A stretch of 43,935 bases of DNA, from assembly GCA_016201825.1 (NCBI GenBank), contig JACQCD010000032.1, positions 1 through 43,935 on the forward strand, given 5' to 3'. This stretch comes from Nitrospirota bacterium (GTDB lineage Bacteria > Nitrospirota > Nitrospiria > 2-01-FULL-66-17). Positions within the stretch are counted from its first letter, which is position 1, and each line of letters begins with the position of its first letter. The position numbers and the translations under genes were made by a program. The notes under the pieces were generated by a model. The model ran no database searches. It was not told the DNA's origin and worked only from the letters and a program-made list of their open reading frames with translations. This document shows positions 27,312-35,991 of this stretch, piece by piece.

Positions 27312-27418
27312 GCTCGGGCTCCTTGGAGAAGCGGATCGTCACCGTTGCCTCCCCCGCCGTGCCGCGAGGACTCTCTCCACACGCGACACACGGTTCACCA
27401 ACCGGAAGCAGGGGGGAC

Positions 27419-27448
27419 ATCTTAATGGAGAGAGGTTTTCCTTGTCAA
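27419..27448 (-). promoter_or_regulatory. Predicted promoter of the nuo operon
   Basis: On the minus strand TTGACA (27443-27448) is followed by 18 bp and TAAGAT (27419-27424). Transcription would start near 27412, giving a leader of about 100 bases before nuoA. The promoter lies between the midA stop and nuoA. Read-through from midA is also possible. Confidence 0.65.
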
Positions 27449-27474
27449 GGACCTTCGCTCGGAAATGACACGGG

Positions 27475-28638
27475 TCACGACTCGCGGAACAACGCTTGGG
27501 GAGAGGAGCCGAAGGCGAGACAGCGCAGGCGCGGCGGGGTGAGGCCTTTGTGCTGGATGAGGACTTGAAACGCCCGGCCCATGTCCCTGGGGTCGAGCAG
27601 ACCGCGAATGCCGGCCAAGGTGCGTTTCCGCTCGGCCTCATCGGCGGCTGCCGCCAAATGCGCCTCGGCCGCCGCCGCCGCCCCGAGGCCCAAGAGGAAG
27701 CTGGTTTGGTCGGTCCACCCCGTCACGTCGAGGCCGACGTCCTGTCCCGCCAGGACCAGCGTCGTCCAGTCCACGTGGGCGGTCAGGTCCTGCCTGCCGA
27801 TCCGCTCGTAGAACGCCTCGTTGGTGCGGTGCTTGAAATAGGCCAGGAGCGTTCCCCGCTTGCGGTGCGGCGCGTATAATTCGTCGGCGGGATAACCGTA
27901 GTCGACGGTCAACACGAACCCGCGCGCGAGCGCCCGCCCGACCTGACGAATCCACTCCACGGCCGCGAGATTGATCTCGGCCTGTTGCCCCTCGGCCAAC
28001 GTCACGCCGATTCGACGCAGGTAGGCCTCCAACTCGGGGGTCGAGGGGGGGCCGACCACGTCGGCGAACCCCTCCCCAGACATCCCAACATAGAGTTCGG
28101 CCACACGACCGTTTTGTTGGAGGACGCGGTGGACGGGGAATGCATCCACCAGCTCGTTGGAGACCACGCATCCCCGGATGGGACTCGTCGGCAAGGCCTC
28201 GGCCCACCGCACCCGGCCGGACGTCGCCCACGGTTCGAGCAGCCGCCGCTGTCGATCCCTCATCGCGGGACTCCGCTCGACGATGAGGTAGGCGACGCGC
28301 TCGCCAAGACTTGGGACCTGATCCAGAGCGAAAAGGATATCGTAGGCCAGCGCCCCCTTGCCCGCTCCCTGCTCGATCACGGTAAACGTCCCACCGCAAC
28401 ACCCAGCCATCTCCTCGATCTGCCGCGCGATCATCTCCCCAAACAGCGGATGAAGGGAGCTGCTGGTGTAGTAGTCGCCCCGCGCACCGATGCGCTCGGC
28501 GTCCCGCATGTAGTACCCCAAGCCGGGGGCGTAGAGGGCCACGTCCATGAACCGGGCGAACGTCATCGGACCGTGGCGGGCGATCTCGTCGCCGATCAGC
28601 GCGATCAGCTCCGGTTCGTGATCAGCGTCGTTTAGCAT
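27475..28638 (-). CDS. MidA/NDUFAF7 family SAM-dependent methyltransferase
   Basis: The 387-residue protein matches the DUF185/MidA family. It has the N-terminal GPMTFARFMDVALYAPGLGYY, the GARGDYYTSSSLHPLFGEMIARQ segment near residue 50, SAM-binding VIEQGAGKGALAYDIL near 88, GCVVSNELVDAFPVHRV near 155, and VDYGYPADELY near 245. The human relative NDUFAF7 dimethylates an Arg of NDUFS2 during complex I assembly. Here the gene is immediately upstream of nuoA in the same direction, about 160 bases away. Action on NuoD is therefore a good inference, not shown. The length is normal. Confidence 0.88.
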   Translation of the reverse strand: MLNDADHEPELIALIGDEIARHGPMTFARFMDVALYAPGLGYYMRDAERIGARGDYYTSSSLHPLFGEMIARQIEEMAGCCGGTFTVIEQGAGKGALAYDILFALDQVPSLGERVAYLIVERSPAMRDRQRRLLEPWATSGRVRWAEALPTSPIRGCVVSNELVDAFPVHRVLQQNGRVAELYVGMSGEGFADVVGPPSTPELEAYLRRIGVTLAEGQQAEINLAAVEWIRQVGRALARGFVLTVDYGYPADELYAPHRKRGTLLAYFKHRTNEAFYERIGRQDLTAHVDWTTLVLAGQDVGLDVTGWTDQTSFLLGLGAAAAAEAHLAAAADEAERKRTLAGIRGLLDPRDMGRAFQVLIQHKGLTPPRLRCLAFGSSPQALFRES

Positions 28639-28702
28639 CGCCGGCCGTTCGCAGAGTCGGGCATAGGTGGACTGGCACGGGAGTGCGCCAGCCGGTTCCG
28701 GC

Positions 28703-28873
28703 TTATCGCCGGTCGGCCGGTCCCAAGGCCAGGGAGAGTAAAATCAGACACACGAAGAACAAAACAAACGCCACCGGGATAAGGAAGAACGTGAAACTCA
28801 TCGTGATCGCCACGTAGAACCCCACCACCGCGACGATGACCATGAGGCATCCGCTGAGGTTCTTTTTCCACAC
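28703..28873 (-). CDS. Small hydrophobic membrane protein, possibly truncated
   Basis: A frame of 56 residues from GTG at 28873 reads WKKNLSGCLMVIVAVVGF and continues with a second hydrophobic stretch ending ALGPADRR. Two transmembrane helices are predicted. AAAAGG precedes the GTG by about 5 bases. The frame is open further upstream (about GGQLPADLDKSIKVQKVIV) to a TGA close to the arm of palindromic element copy 4, without an ATG, so the insertion may have removed an older start. No family is recognised. Confidence 0.5.
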   Translation of the reverse strand: MWKKNLSGCLMVIVAVVGFYVAITMSFTFFLIPVAFVLFFVCLILLSLALGPADRR

Positions 28874-28918
28874 AATGACCTTTTGTACCTTGATGCTCTT
28901 GTCTAAATCGGCGGGGAG

Positions 28919-29066
28919 CTGACCGCCAAGAAGGGCTCAGATGCAAGGCGGAGAAAGGCCTCGTGCCCGGAGCGTACTGTATCGTATGTGAGAACGCGGT
29001 GTGTGCGTGGCGCAGCAACGCGAGGCCGACCGACAACGCAGCAGATGAGCCCTTATCGGCGGTCAG
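28919..29066. repeat. Long palindromic element, copy 4 (after the DksA-like gene)
   Basis: The outer arms CTGACCGCCAAGAAGGGCTC (28919-28938) and GAGCCCTTATCGGCGGTCAG (29047-29066) pair at most positions. They are unlike the arms of copies 1-3. The core starts CAGATGCAAGGCGG and ends GCCGACCGACAACGCAGCAG. On the transcribed strand the element begins 3 bases after the stop codon of the DksA-like gene. Confidence 0.85.
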
Positions 29067-29069
29067 CGG

Positions 29070-29498
29070 TTACTGGCGGACTTTTTCGTCCTCTTCCTGC
29101 TTGGTCTTACACTCGATACACAGGGTCGTCACGGGACGGGCCTTCAGGCGCTTGAACGAAATCTCGCCGCCGCACGATTCGCAGACACCGAACGTACCCA
29201 TCGTGATGCGGTCGAGCGCCTCGTCGATCTTTTTGAGGAGTTTTTGCTCGCGCTCTTTCAGCCGCAGCATGAAGTTCTGATCGGTCACCGCCGTGGCCTG
29301 GTCGCCCAAATCCGGAAGATTCTCGTTCCCCGCCATCAACCCCTGGCCGATCATCACGCCCGCATCGTTGAGGAGCGTCTTCCGTTGCTGCTCCAACTCA
29401 TGGCGGATCTCAGCCAGCTCCCGCTCTTTTTCCGAGAGGGCGGCCGCAGGCTTTCCCGGTTTCTTCGTTTCGTCTTTCGTTTTCGAGCCCTTGGGCAT
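29070..29498 (-). CDS. DksA/TraR-type zinc finger protein
   Basis: The 142-residue product has a Lys-rich N-terminus, a coiled-coil (SEKERELAEIRHELEQQRKT and LRLKEREQKLLKKIDEALDR), and a C-terminal C4 zinc finger made of CESCGGEI and LCIECKTKQEE. DksA proteins enter the RNA polymerase secondary channel and act with ppGpp. The acidic tip of the coiled coil is not clearly like E. coli DksA, so a general DksA/TraR assignment is safer. The gene stands alone; element copy 4 follows the stop codon. Confidence 0.85.
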   Translation of the reverse strand: MPKGSKTKDETKKPGKPAAALSEKERELAEIRHELEQQRKTLLNDAGVMIGQGLMAGNENLPDLGDQATAVTDQNFMLRLKEREQKLLKKIDEALDRITMGTFGVCESCGGEISFKRLKARPVTTLCIECKTKQEEDEKVRQ

Positions 29499-29573
29499 CA
29501 GTTACCCTCGCAACGGCACCTGGTAAACAAGGGCTGATCTTAACAGACGATTTCCAAACAAGTCAAATTTCCC

Positions 29574-29855
29574 TCAGCGGGTTTCGAAGCGGATGATGAG
29601 CGGTTTGTCGGGCGAGGTGTTATCGAGGGTGATCCGACGGAACTTGGGCCTGAAATTTTCAGGAGGCGTCAGCAGACTCACCGTATGCTGTCCCGGCGGC
29701 AGTTCCAGAATCTCATCCGTTCGTCCGACGGCCTTCCCGTCCACCGTCACCACCCGCGTCACATTACACCCCACCAGCACATACTGGGTGCCCGCCGTCA
29801 CTTCGCCGGGTCTTGCATGAGGGGCCCCGACCACCGCGCTCTGTTCCGACTCCAT
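29574..29855 (-). CDS. Small PEGA-like beta protein
   Basis: The 93-residue product has TQYVLVGCNVTRVVTVDGKA followed by a Gly/Pro turn, ELPPGQHTVSL and a closing strand IIRFETR. The pattern of VTVDGKxVGxT and LPPGxHTVxL is that of PEGA-type carbohydrate- or cell-wall-associated domains. No signal peptide is visible from this start. The gene follows yajQ in the same direction after 45 bases, so it may share its transcript. Function is unknown. Confidence 0.55.
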   Translation of the reverse strand: MESEQSAVVGAPHARPGEVTAGTQYVLVGCNVTRVVTVDGKAVGRTDEILELPPGQHTVSLLTPPENFRPKFRRITLDNTSPDKPLIIRFETR

Positions 29856-29900
29856 CCCTTTCCCCTCTCCGCGCCCTCACCGCCGCGCGTCGCGTCCATG

Positions 29901-30398
29901 CTATCGGTAGTTCGTAAATTGAACCGGGATGCCGAAGTCCCGATCCTTGAGGAAGGCGATCACCGTTTGCAGCTCGTCACGGCTCTTGCTCGTGACCCGG
30001 AGCTGGTCGCCCTGAATCTGGGCCTGGACCTTGAACTTGCCGTCGCGAATCGCCTTGCTGATCTCTTTGGCCTTCTCCGACGCGATCCCTTGCGTGATCG
30101 TGACGCGCTGCCGGACGGTTCCGGCCAGCGCCTGCTCGACCTTCCCGTAGTCCAGGGCCTTCAGCGAAATCCCGCGTTTGACGAACTTCGTCTGGAGGAT
30201 GTCGATCACGCTCTTGAGCTTGGCCTCATCGTCCGAGACGATCACCAGGATCTTGTCCCCCTCTTCCAGCGTGACCCGGCTCTTGCTCCCCTTGAAGTCG
30301 AACCGCTGCTGCAATTCCTTGGCGGTCTGATCCAGCGCGTTTTTCACCTCTTGCATATCGACCTCGGATACCACATCGAACGAATTTTGATCGGCCAT
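29901..30398 (-). CDS. yajQ: YajQ family nucleotide-binding protein
   Basis: The 165-residue protein matches YajQ throughout: SFDVVSEVDMQEVKNALDQT at the start, RFDFKGSKS near residue 32, GISLKALDYGKVEQALAGTV in the middle, and the closing FKDRD-like LKDRDFGIPVQFTNYR. Xanthomonas relatives bind c-di-GMP and act on transcription. It lies 52 bases after the hybrid kinase gene in the same direction. Codons upstream of ATG 30398 belong to the intergenic region and are not used. Confidence 0.93.
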   Translation of the reverse strand: MADQNSFDVVSEVDMQEVKNALDQTAKELQQRFDFKGSKSRVTLEEGDKILVIVSDDEAKLKSVIDILQTKFVKRGISLKALDYGKVEQALAGTVRQRVTITQGIASEKAKEISKAIRDGKFKVQAQIQGDQLRVTSKSRDELQTVIAFLKDRDFGIPVQFTNYR

Positions 30399-30450
30399 GA
30401 TCGACTCTCCTGTTCCCCGGGCGCCGGCGCCTTGCCCCCACGCCGCGCGC

Positions 30451-33400
30451 CTACGCCGGATCGTTCGCGGCGAGCGCGTCCGGTTCGCGGTGGGTGTCCC
30501 GATCTCCCCCATCGGCGCCATCGACTCGATTACCGCCCTCGCGTTGGGCTCTCTGCAGCGCGCGGAACGCCGCCTCCACCAGCCCTTCCGCCGTCTCGGC
30601 ATCGCTGAAGAAGGCCGCAACGCCTCCGCTCACGGTCAGCCGGGTGCCGCCCGGATCGAGCCCGGCCGCGCGGCGCTCGGAGTCGCGACCGGCAAACGGC
30701 GCGTCGGCCGCCAGCGCCCTCAGCTTTTCTCCGATAAATCTGGCCCCTTCCTTCGACGTCTCGGTCAGGAGCAGCGCGAACGCCGCGGGACCGTAGCGGC
30801 ACATCGGATTGACCATTCGGGTATGGCGGCGCAGGAGATCGGCCACCTCGCGCAGCAGCCGCTCGCCCCTGGGCGCGCCCGCCGATTCGCCGTACCTCGT
30901 GAGCCCGTCCGCCTCGAAGACCAGCAGCGAGAACGGCCGGTGCAGCCTCCAGGCCCGGTCCACCTCATCCGCCAGGCAATGGCGAAAATACCGTTCGGTG
31001 TACAGGCGCGTGACGGGGTCGACCAATCCCGCGCGCTCCGGCAACCAGCGCTCCAACTTGCGGCACGCGGACACCACGTCCTCTTGCAGCGTCTCGCCGG
31101 AGGCCGCGGCCGCGCGCGCGCGCTCCGTCAGCCGCGAGCGGTCGATGTCGCTCACGGCGTCGGGCATCACCACCATGAGGGGGATCGCGCGGGCGGCGGG
31201 ATGTTGGGCAAAGCGCTGCACGAGGTCGAACGGATTCGGCGTCGCGGCCAGCAGATCGCAGAGCACCAGGTCGGGTTGCAGCTCGCCCGCCAGCGCGACG
31301 GGGTCCGGCGTGTCGGCCCCGACCACCCCCACGCCGTCGTGGCGGAGCACCGACCGCACGGCCTCGACCGTGTCCGGCGGGGCGACGACCAAGACCGTCG
31401 AAGGTCGGCGGCGGACCGCCCGCAGCAGGCCATACTGGCGCAGGGCCGAGCGCAGCCCGTCGGGGGAAATCGGCGTCGGCACGTAGCCGACCGGCGCGAG
31501 CGAACACGCGTGCCGCCGATCATCGGCGAGGGCCAGCAAGACGGTCTGCACGTCGGGGAGCGATCGCAGATCGCGCAGGATCGACCACGCAGGGAGATCG
31601 GGCGCGACCACGTCGAGGATCACCAGGAACGGCCTGAGGGCCCGGACGCGGGCGAGCACCGGCTCGCCGGACTCCACAACGTGGACCTCGTACCCCTCCG
31701 GTTCCAGCGCCGCGCGCGCGGTCAGCCGCACCGAGGGATCCGGCGTCACCACGACGACCTTCGGCGATCGTCTCGCATCGTGCGCCCGGGCCGCGGCGGC
31801 CGCCACCAGCGATTCCATGACCGACTGCATGATCCCAGCCGGCCGGGCCGCCGACTCCGCCGCCTCGGGCATCGTCCCTTGCGGAAGTCGAACCACAAAC
31901 CGGCTGCCTTCGCCGAGCCGGCTCTCGACCAAGATCGTACCGCCCTGCAGTTCGACCAACCGCTTGGTGATGCTCAACCCCAGGCCGGTCCCGGGATAGT
32001 CCCGGGTCGGCGACCCGTCCACCTGCTGAAATTCGTTGAAGATACGATCGAGATCCTCCGCGGCGATTCCGATGCCGGTGTCGTCCACTCGCAATTCCAC
32101 CGCCGCCCCTCGGTCGTCCACGATGCGCCGGGCCGACAGCCTCACCGTCCCCCCCGAGGGGGTGAACTTCACCGCATTGGACAAGAGATTGAGCAGCACC
32201 TGCCGTACGCGCCCCTCGTCGGCGAGCGCAATCGTGGGCCGGTCGTCCACCTCGATGGCCAGGTGGAGGTGTTTTTTCACCACCAGCGGGCGGATCGTGC
32301 GTTCGGCCAGGGCGATCAACGGCCGAACATCGAAGGCCGTCGCGTGCCACGCAATCATGCCCGCCTTGATCTTGGACAGATCCAGGAGGTTGTTGATCAT
32401 GTCCAGCAGGTGGCGTCCGCTCTCCAGCATCGTGCGGAGGTGCTTCTCTTGCTCCGGGTTCAGCTCGCCGGAAATCCGTTCCAAGAGTAACTCGGCGAAG
32501 CCGATGATCGAGGTCAAGGGAATCCGCAGCTCGTGACTGACGTTGGAGAGAAATTCGGTCTTGAGGCGGTCGAGCTTCTGAAACTCATCCGCGATGGCGC
32601 AGGCTCGCTCGTACAAGCCGGCGTTTTCCAGCGCGGTCCCGAGCTGGCTGCCGATCGCGGTCAAGAGCTGAACATCCTGAGTCGTAAACGCGCGGTGGTA
32701 GCGGCTGGCCACCGCCAGCGTACCCAAGACGTGCCCCTTGGCCGTGATCGGCACACAGGCGGCCACCCGGAACCCCTCGCGAAACAACAGCGCCTCGCTC
32801 GTCTCCGCGAGGCCCTCGCTGACCATCGGCGCGCCGCTCTGCGCCACGCGTCCCGACAACCCCTCGCCGATCGCGCACGTGGGCGACGCCTCGACGAAGC
32901 GATCGGACACGCCGCGATGCGCGCGCAACGTCAAGCCCTTGTCGTCGGCCAGACGGATAAATCCGCCTTCTAAGTTCAGAACCACCGGCACCCGCTCCAA
33001 CACGCTGGAGAGGATCTCCTCCGGATCGAGCGAGCGATTCGCGGTGATCGAGAGGGAGTGCAGCGCGGTGAGCGCCATCGTCCGGTCGGCCACCGTCTGC
33101 TCGAGCGTCCGGTACGATTCCGCCAGGCGCTGGGCCATCGCGTTGAAGGCCCCCGCGACCTGCGCCAGCTCGCGCGGAGTCGAGATGTCCAGCCGGTGAT
33201 CCAAATCGCCTTCACCGATGCGCCGCACCCCTTCCTGGAGCGCCTGCATCGGACGCACGAGTCGGCGCGACACCACCGCCACCGCGACCAGGACGAAGAC
33301 CGCGAGCGCCAGGACGGCAAGGATGCCGTACAGGGCGAGGTCCTGCACCGACGGCGGAGCGCCCGCCGCCCAGCGGCGCGTCATAACGAGGACCAGGACC

Positions 33401-33498
33401 AAGCCCACCGGCACCGGCAGCAGCCCCACGACCAGCAACGCCGTCGCGATCGTGTTGCGCAGGCCGAACCGGTTCACGCCCCGCCGCGCGTCACTCAT
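30451..33498 (-). CDS. Membrane hybrid histidine kinase with receiver domains and degenerate GGDEF
   Basis: 1015 residues. Two transmembrane helices lie near residues 14-40 and 55-77, then HAMP (RRLVRPMQALQEGVRRIGEG), GAF near 150-300, HisKA with SNVSHELRIPLTSIIGF, and HATPase (LLNLLSNAVKFTPSGG; DDTGIGI; GTGLGLSI). Two receiver-like domains follow. Each has an Asp (VILDVVAP; LVLCDLLAA), but the conserved Lys is replaced in the first (VPTPI). The C-terminal GGDEF-like domain has RYGPAAF instead of RYGGDEF, so cyclase activity is unlikely. The start overlaps the permease gene by 8 bases. Confidence 0.9.
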   Translation of the reverse strand: MSDARRGVNRFGLRNTIATALLVVGLLPVPVGLVLVLVMTRRWAAGAPPSVQDLALYGILAVLALAVFVLVAVAVVSRRLVRPMQALQEGVRRIGEGDLDHRLDISTPRELAQVAGAFNAMAQRLAESYRTLEQTVADRTMALTALHSLSITANRSLDPEEILSSVLERVPVVLNLEGGFIRLADDKGLTLRAHRGVSDRFVEASPTCAIGEGLSGRVAQSGAPMVSEGLAETSEALLFREGFRVAACVPITAKGHVLGTLAVASRYHRAFTTQDVQLLTAIGSQLGTALENAGLYERACAIADEFQKLDRLKTEFLSNVSHELRIPLTSIIGFAELLLERISGELNPEQEKHLRTMLESGRHLLDMINNLLDLSKIKAGMIAWHATAFDVRPLIALAERTIRPLVVKKHLHLAIEVDDRPTIALADEGRVRQVLLNLLSNAVKFTPSGGTVRLSARRIVDDRGAAVELRVDDTGIGIAAEDLDRIFNEFQQVDGSPTRDYPGTGLGLSITKRLVELQGGTILVESRLGEGSRFVVRLPQGTMPEAAESAARPAGIMQSVMESLVAAAAARAHDARRSPKVVVVTPDPSVRLTARAALEPEGYEVHVVESGEPVLARVRALRPFLVILDVVAPDLPAWSILRDLRSLPDVQTVLLALADDRRHACSLAPVGYVPTPISPDGLRSALRQYGLLRAVRRRPSTVLVVAPPDTVEAVRSVLRHDGVGVVGADTPDPVALAGELQPDLVLCDLLAATPNPFDLVQRFAQHPAARAIPLMVVMPDAVSDIDRSRLTERARAAAASGETLQEDVVSACRKLERWLPERAGLVDPVTRLYTERYFRHCLADEVDRAWRLHRPFSLLVFEADGLTRYGESAGAPRGERLLREVADLLRRHTRMVNPMCRYGPAAFALLLTETSKEGARFIGEKLRALAADAPFAGRDSERRAAGLDPGGTRLTVSGGVAAFFSDAETAEGLVEAAFRALQRAQREGGNRVDGADGGDRDTHREPDALAANDPA

Positions 33499-34345
33499 GC
33501 GATTCGAACCCCATCACCGCGAGCCCCAGCATCGCGACCCCGAACACCCCCATGACCAGCAGATCCTGCAGCACGCCGTATTGATGAAAGCCGATCACCA
33601 CCGAGCGCAGCGCGTCCACCCCGTAGGTGAGCGGGTTGAGCGTCACCAGCACCGTCATCCACCGGGGCAGGCCGTCGATCGGAAACATCGCGCCCGACAG
33701 AAAAAACATCGGGAGCGTCAAAAAATTCATGATGACCGTAAAGCCCTGCATCGACCGCATGCGCGCGGCGGCGGCGATCCCCATCGCGGTCAGCGAGAAC
33801 GAGATGTACAACAGCAACGGCAAGAGCGCGAGCATCGTGCCCCACGACAGCGCCACGTGCAGAAAGGGCGCGAAGAGGAGCATCAGGCATCCTTGCAGCA
33901 TCGCCACCGTGCTCCCGCCCAGCGTCTTGCCGATCGCCACTGCGGAGCGGGAGATCGGCGCCACCATCACCTCTTTGAGAAAGCCGATTTCCCGGTCCCA
34001 GATGATCGAGATCGCCGAGAACACCGACGTGAACAGCAGGGTCATCGCGATGATCCCGGGATAGATGTACGTGAGATAATTGGGCACCCCGGGCGCGAAA
34101 CTTCGCGCCGCCGGCTCGACGCCGAACGCCCGCGGGATGCCCTGCCCGATGCCGGTCCCCAGCAGTAAGAGGAACAACGCCGGTTGCACGGTGGCGCCGA
34201 TGATCCGCGGCCGGTCGCGCCAAAATTTCCGAACCTCGCGAAGCCAGATCGTATACACGCCGGCCAGGTTATCCAGCCAGCGGCTCGATATCATGTCGGC
34301 TACGGCGGGCGAGGGGAGCGGCGCCGGTTCCCGCGTGTCGCTCAT
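33491..34345 (-). CDS. ABC-2 type transporter permease
   Basis: The 284-residue protein has six predicted membrane helices. It starts with WLRE-like IWLREVRKFWRDRPRIIGAT, then ALFLLLLGTGIGQGIP, YIYPGIIAMTLLFTSVFSAI, WDREIGFLKEVMVAPISRSA (the coupling-helix region of ABC-2 permeases) and closes with a hydrophobic helix. The DrrB/NodJ type exports drugs, lipids or polysaccharides; substrate unknown. The ATG overlaps the ATPase stop by 4 bases, so the two subunits are coupled. Confidence 0.9.
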   Translation of the reverse strand: MSDTREPAPLPSPAVADMISSRWLDNLAGVYTIWLREVRKFWRDRPRIIGATVQPALFLLLLGTGIGQGIPRAFGVEPAARSFAPGVPNYLTYIYPGIIAMTLLFTSVFSAISIIWDREIGFLKEVMVAPISRSAVAIGKTLGGSTVAMLQGCLMLLFAPFLHVALSWGTMLALLPLLLYISFSLTAMGIAAAARMRSMQGFTVIMNFLTLPMFFLSGAMFPIDGLPRWMTVLVTLNPLTYGVDALRSVVIGFHQYGVLQDLLVMGVFGVAMLGLAVMGFESHE

Positions 34346-35307
34346 CGTCGTCTCCCCGAGCGCGCCGCGCCGACGGGATCGCCTTCGCCCCGCAGCGTGC
34401 GTCCGGTCATCCGAAGAAACACGTCTTCGAGCGTCGGGCGCGTGAGGTTGATCGTCAACATGTCGAACGGCGCCTGTTTCACGAACGAGGGTAGAAAGGC
34501 CTCCCCGTTCTGCACTTCAAACACCACCTCGCGCTCCCGAACGCCCAGCGGCGACAAGCCCCGGGACGCGAGGTAGGCCGTCGCCTGCTTGACGTGCAAG
34601 GTCGTCATCGTGATACGGTCCTCGCCCACCGTCTTCTTCAGCCCCTCCGGCGTGTCAAGCCCAATCAGCTTCCCGTAATCCATCACACCGATGTGCCGGC
34701 AATGCTCGGCCTCCTCCATATAATGAGTAGTCAAGAAAATCGTGACCTGCTCCTCCCGCTGGAGTTGGTGGATGTAATCCCAGATGCAGACGCGGGTCTG
34801 CGGATCCAGACCCAGCGTGGGCTCATCCAAGAACAGGATCCGGGGATGATGAATAAGCCCGCGGGCAATCTCCAGGCGCCGCTTCATGCCGCCCGAAAAG
34901 TTCTTGACGAGGTCGTCCTGCCGGGACACCAGCTCGACCATCTCCAGCATGCGGTCGATCCGCTCGCGCGCGAGGTCCTTCGGCAGCCTGTACAGGCGGG
35001 CGTGGAATTCGAGGTTTTCCCGCGCCGTCAGGCGCTCGTCCAGACTGGGGTCTTGAAACACCAAGCCGATCGACTTGCGCACGTAGTGAGGTTGCTTGAC
35101 GATGTCGAAGCCGTTGAGGATCGCGGTCCCCGAGGTCGGACGCAGCAAGGTGCAGAGCATGCCGATGGTGGTCGTTTTCCCCGCGCCGTTGGGGCCGAGG
35201 AAGCCGAAGATCTCGCCGCGTTCGACGGTGAAGGAGACGTCGTTGACCGCGGTGACCGTGCCCTTCTTGGTCCGGAACACGCGATGGAGATGGCGTACGT
35301 CGATCAT
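34342..35307 (-). CDS. ABC-2 type transporter ATP-binding protein
   Basis: The 321-residue protein has the Walker A motif FLGPNGAGKTTTIGML, signature NFSGGMKRRLEIARGL, Walker B RILFLDEPTLGLD and the H-loop TIFLTTHYMEEAE. The C-terminal 80 residues form the extra domain usual for DrrA-type exporters. It pairs with the permease downstream. LolA lies 15 bases upstream in the same operon. Together with the sensor kinase, this suggests a signal-linked envelope exporter. Confidence 0.93.
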   Translation of the reverse strand: MIDVRHLHRVFRTKKGTVTAVNDVSFTVERGEIFGFLGPNGAGKTTTIGMLCTLLRPTSGTAILNGFDIVKQPHYVRKSIGLVFQDPSLDERLTARENLEFHARLYRLPKDLARERIDRMLEMVELVSRQDDLVKNFSGGMKRRLEIARGLIHHPRILFLDEPTLGLDPQTRVCIWDYIHQLQREEQVTIFLTTHYMEEAEHCRHIGVMDYGKLIGLDTPEGLKKTVGEDRITMTTLHVKQATAYLASRGLSPLGVREREVVFEVQNGEAFLPSFVKQAPFDMLTINLTRPTLEDVFLRMTGRTLRGEGDPVGAARSGRRR

Positions 35308-35322
35308 GGAGTAAAACCGTCG

Positions 35323-35991
35323 TTACCGAAGGGTGGGCGTCTCGACAACCTCGATGCCCTCGGGGACCGAAAACGAAAACAGCGACGCCTCGAGCCGCGG
35401 GTTCACGACGAGGCGGGAGAAGACGAACGACGACACGTTCCCGTTCTTGGGATGCAGAGCGATCGCGGTCACCACCCGCCGCTGCGGGTCAATCCCCACC
35501 GTCACGTACTCCAGGTCGGCCACCGGATGCTTGGGCTCCAACCGCAGACGGTACGCCCCGTCCCGACGGGGCACTGCGGGGTCTTCCCACGTCACCGCGA
35601 ACTGGGCGTCCAGCCGATCGAGCGTCATCAAGAGATGGAGCGGGAGCTGATCGTCGGCGTCGGGGGACAGCGTGCTCACGATGACCTGCTTGTGCGCGGG
35701 AATGTAGTACTGCACCCGCCCGTCGTTCACGTAGATCTGCTGGTTGCTCGGCTCGGTGTAGTCCCACCGCATCTTGCCTTTAGCCAGATACACCCGGCCT
35801 TTGGACACCAGCGTGGTGGAAAAACCGGACACCGTGGTGGTTTGGGTAAACTCAGCCGACAGGTCCGAGAGCGCGCCGTACGTGTCGCGAACCCCCGCGA
35901 CCACGTCGTCGGGCGTGGACGGCGCCGCCGCGCCGAGCGCCATGATCCCGCTCAACGCGAAGACGACGACCCTGACCGCGCGCCCGATCAT
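35323..35991 (-). CDS. lolA: Outer-membrane lipoprotein carrier protein LolA
   Basis: The 222-residue protein has a Sec signal peptide ending near ALGAAAPS. The LolA half-barrel is shown by LSDLSAEFTQTTTVSGFSTT, KGRVYLAKGKMRWDYTEPSN, QQIYVNDGRVQYYIPAHKQV and the C-terminal FSFSVPEGIEVVE. LolA ferries lipoproteins from the inner to the outer membrane. The ATG overlaps the ftsK stop as ATGA. Confidence 0.92.
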   Translation of the reverse strand: MIGRAVRVVVFALSGIMALGAAAPSTPDDVVAGVRDTYGALSDLSAEFTQTTTVSGFSTTLVSKGRVYLAKGKMRWDYTEPSNQQIYVNDGRVQYYIPAHKQVIVSTLSPDADDQLPLHLLMTLDRLDAQFAVTWEDPAVPRRDGAYRLRLEPKHPVADLEYVTVGIDPQRRVVTAIALHPKNGNVSSFVFSRLVVNPRLEASLFSFSVPEGIEVVETPTLR

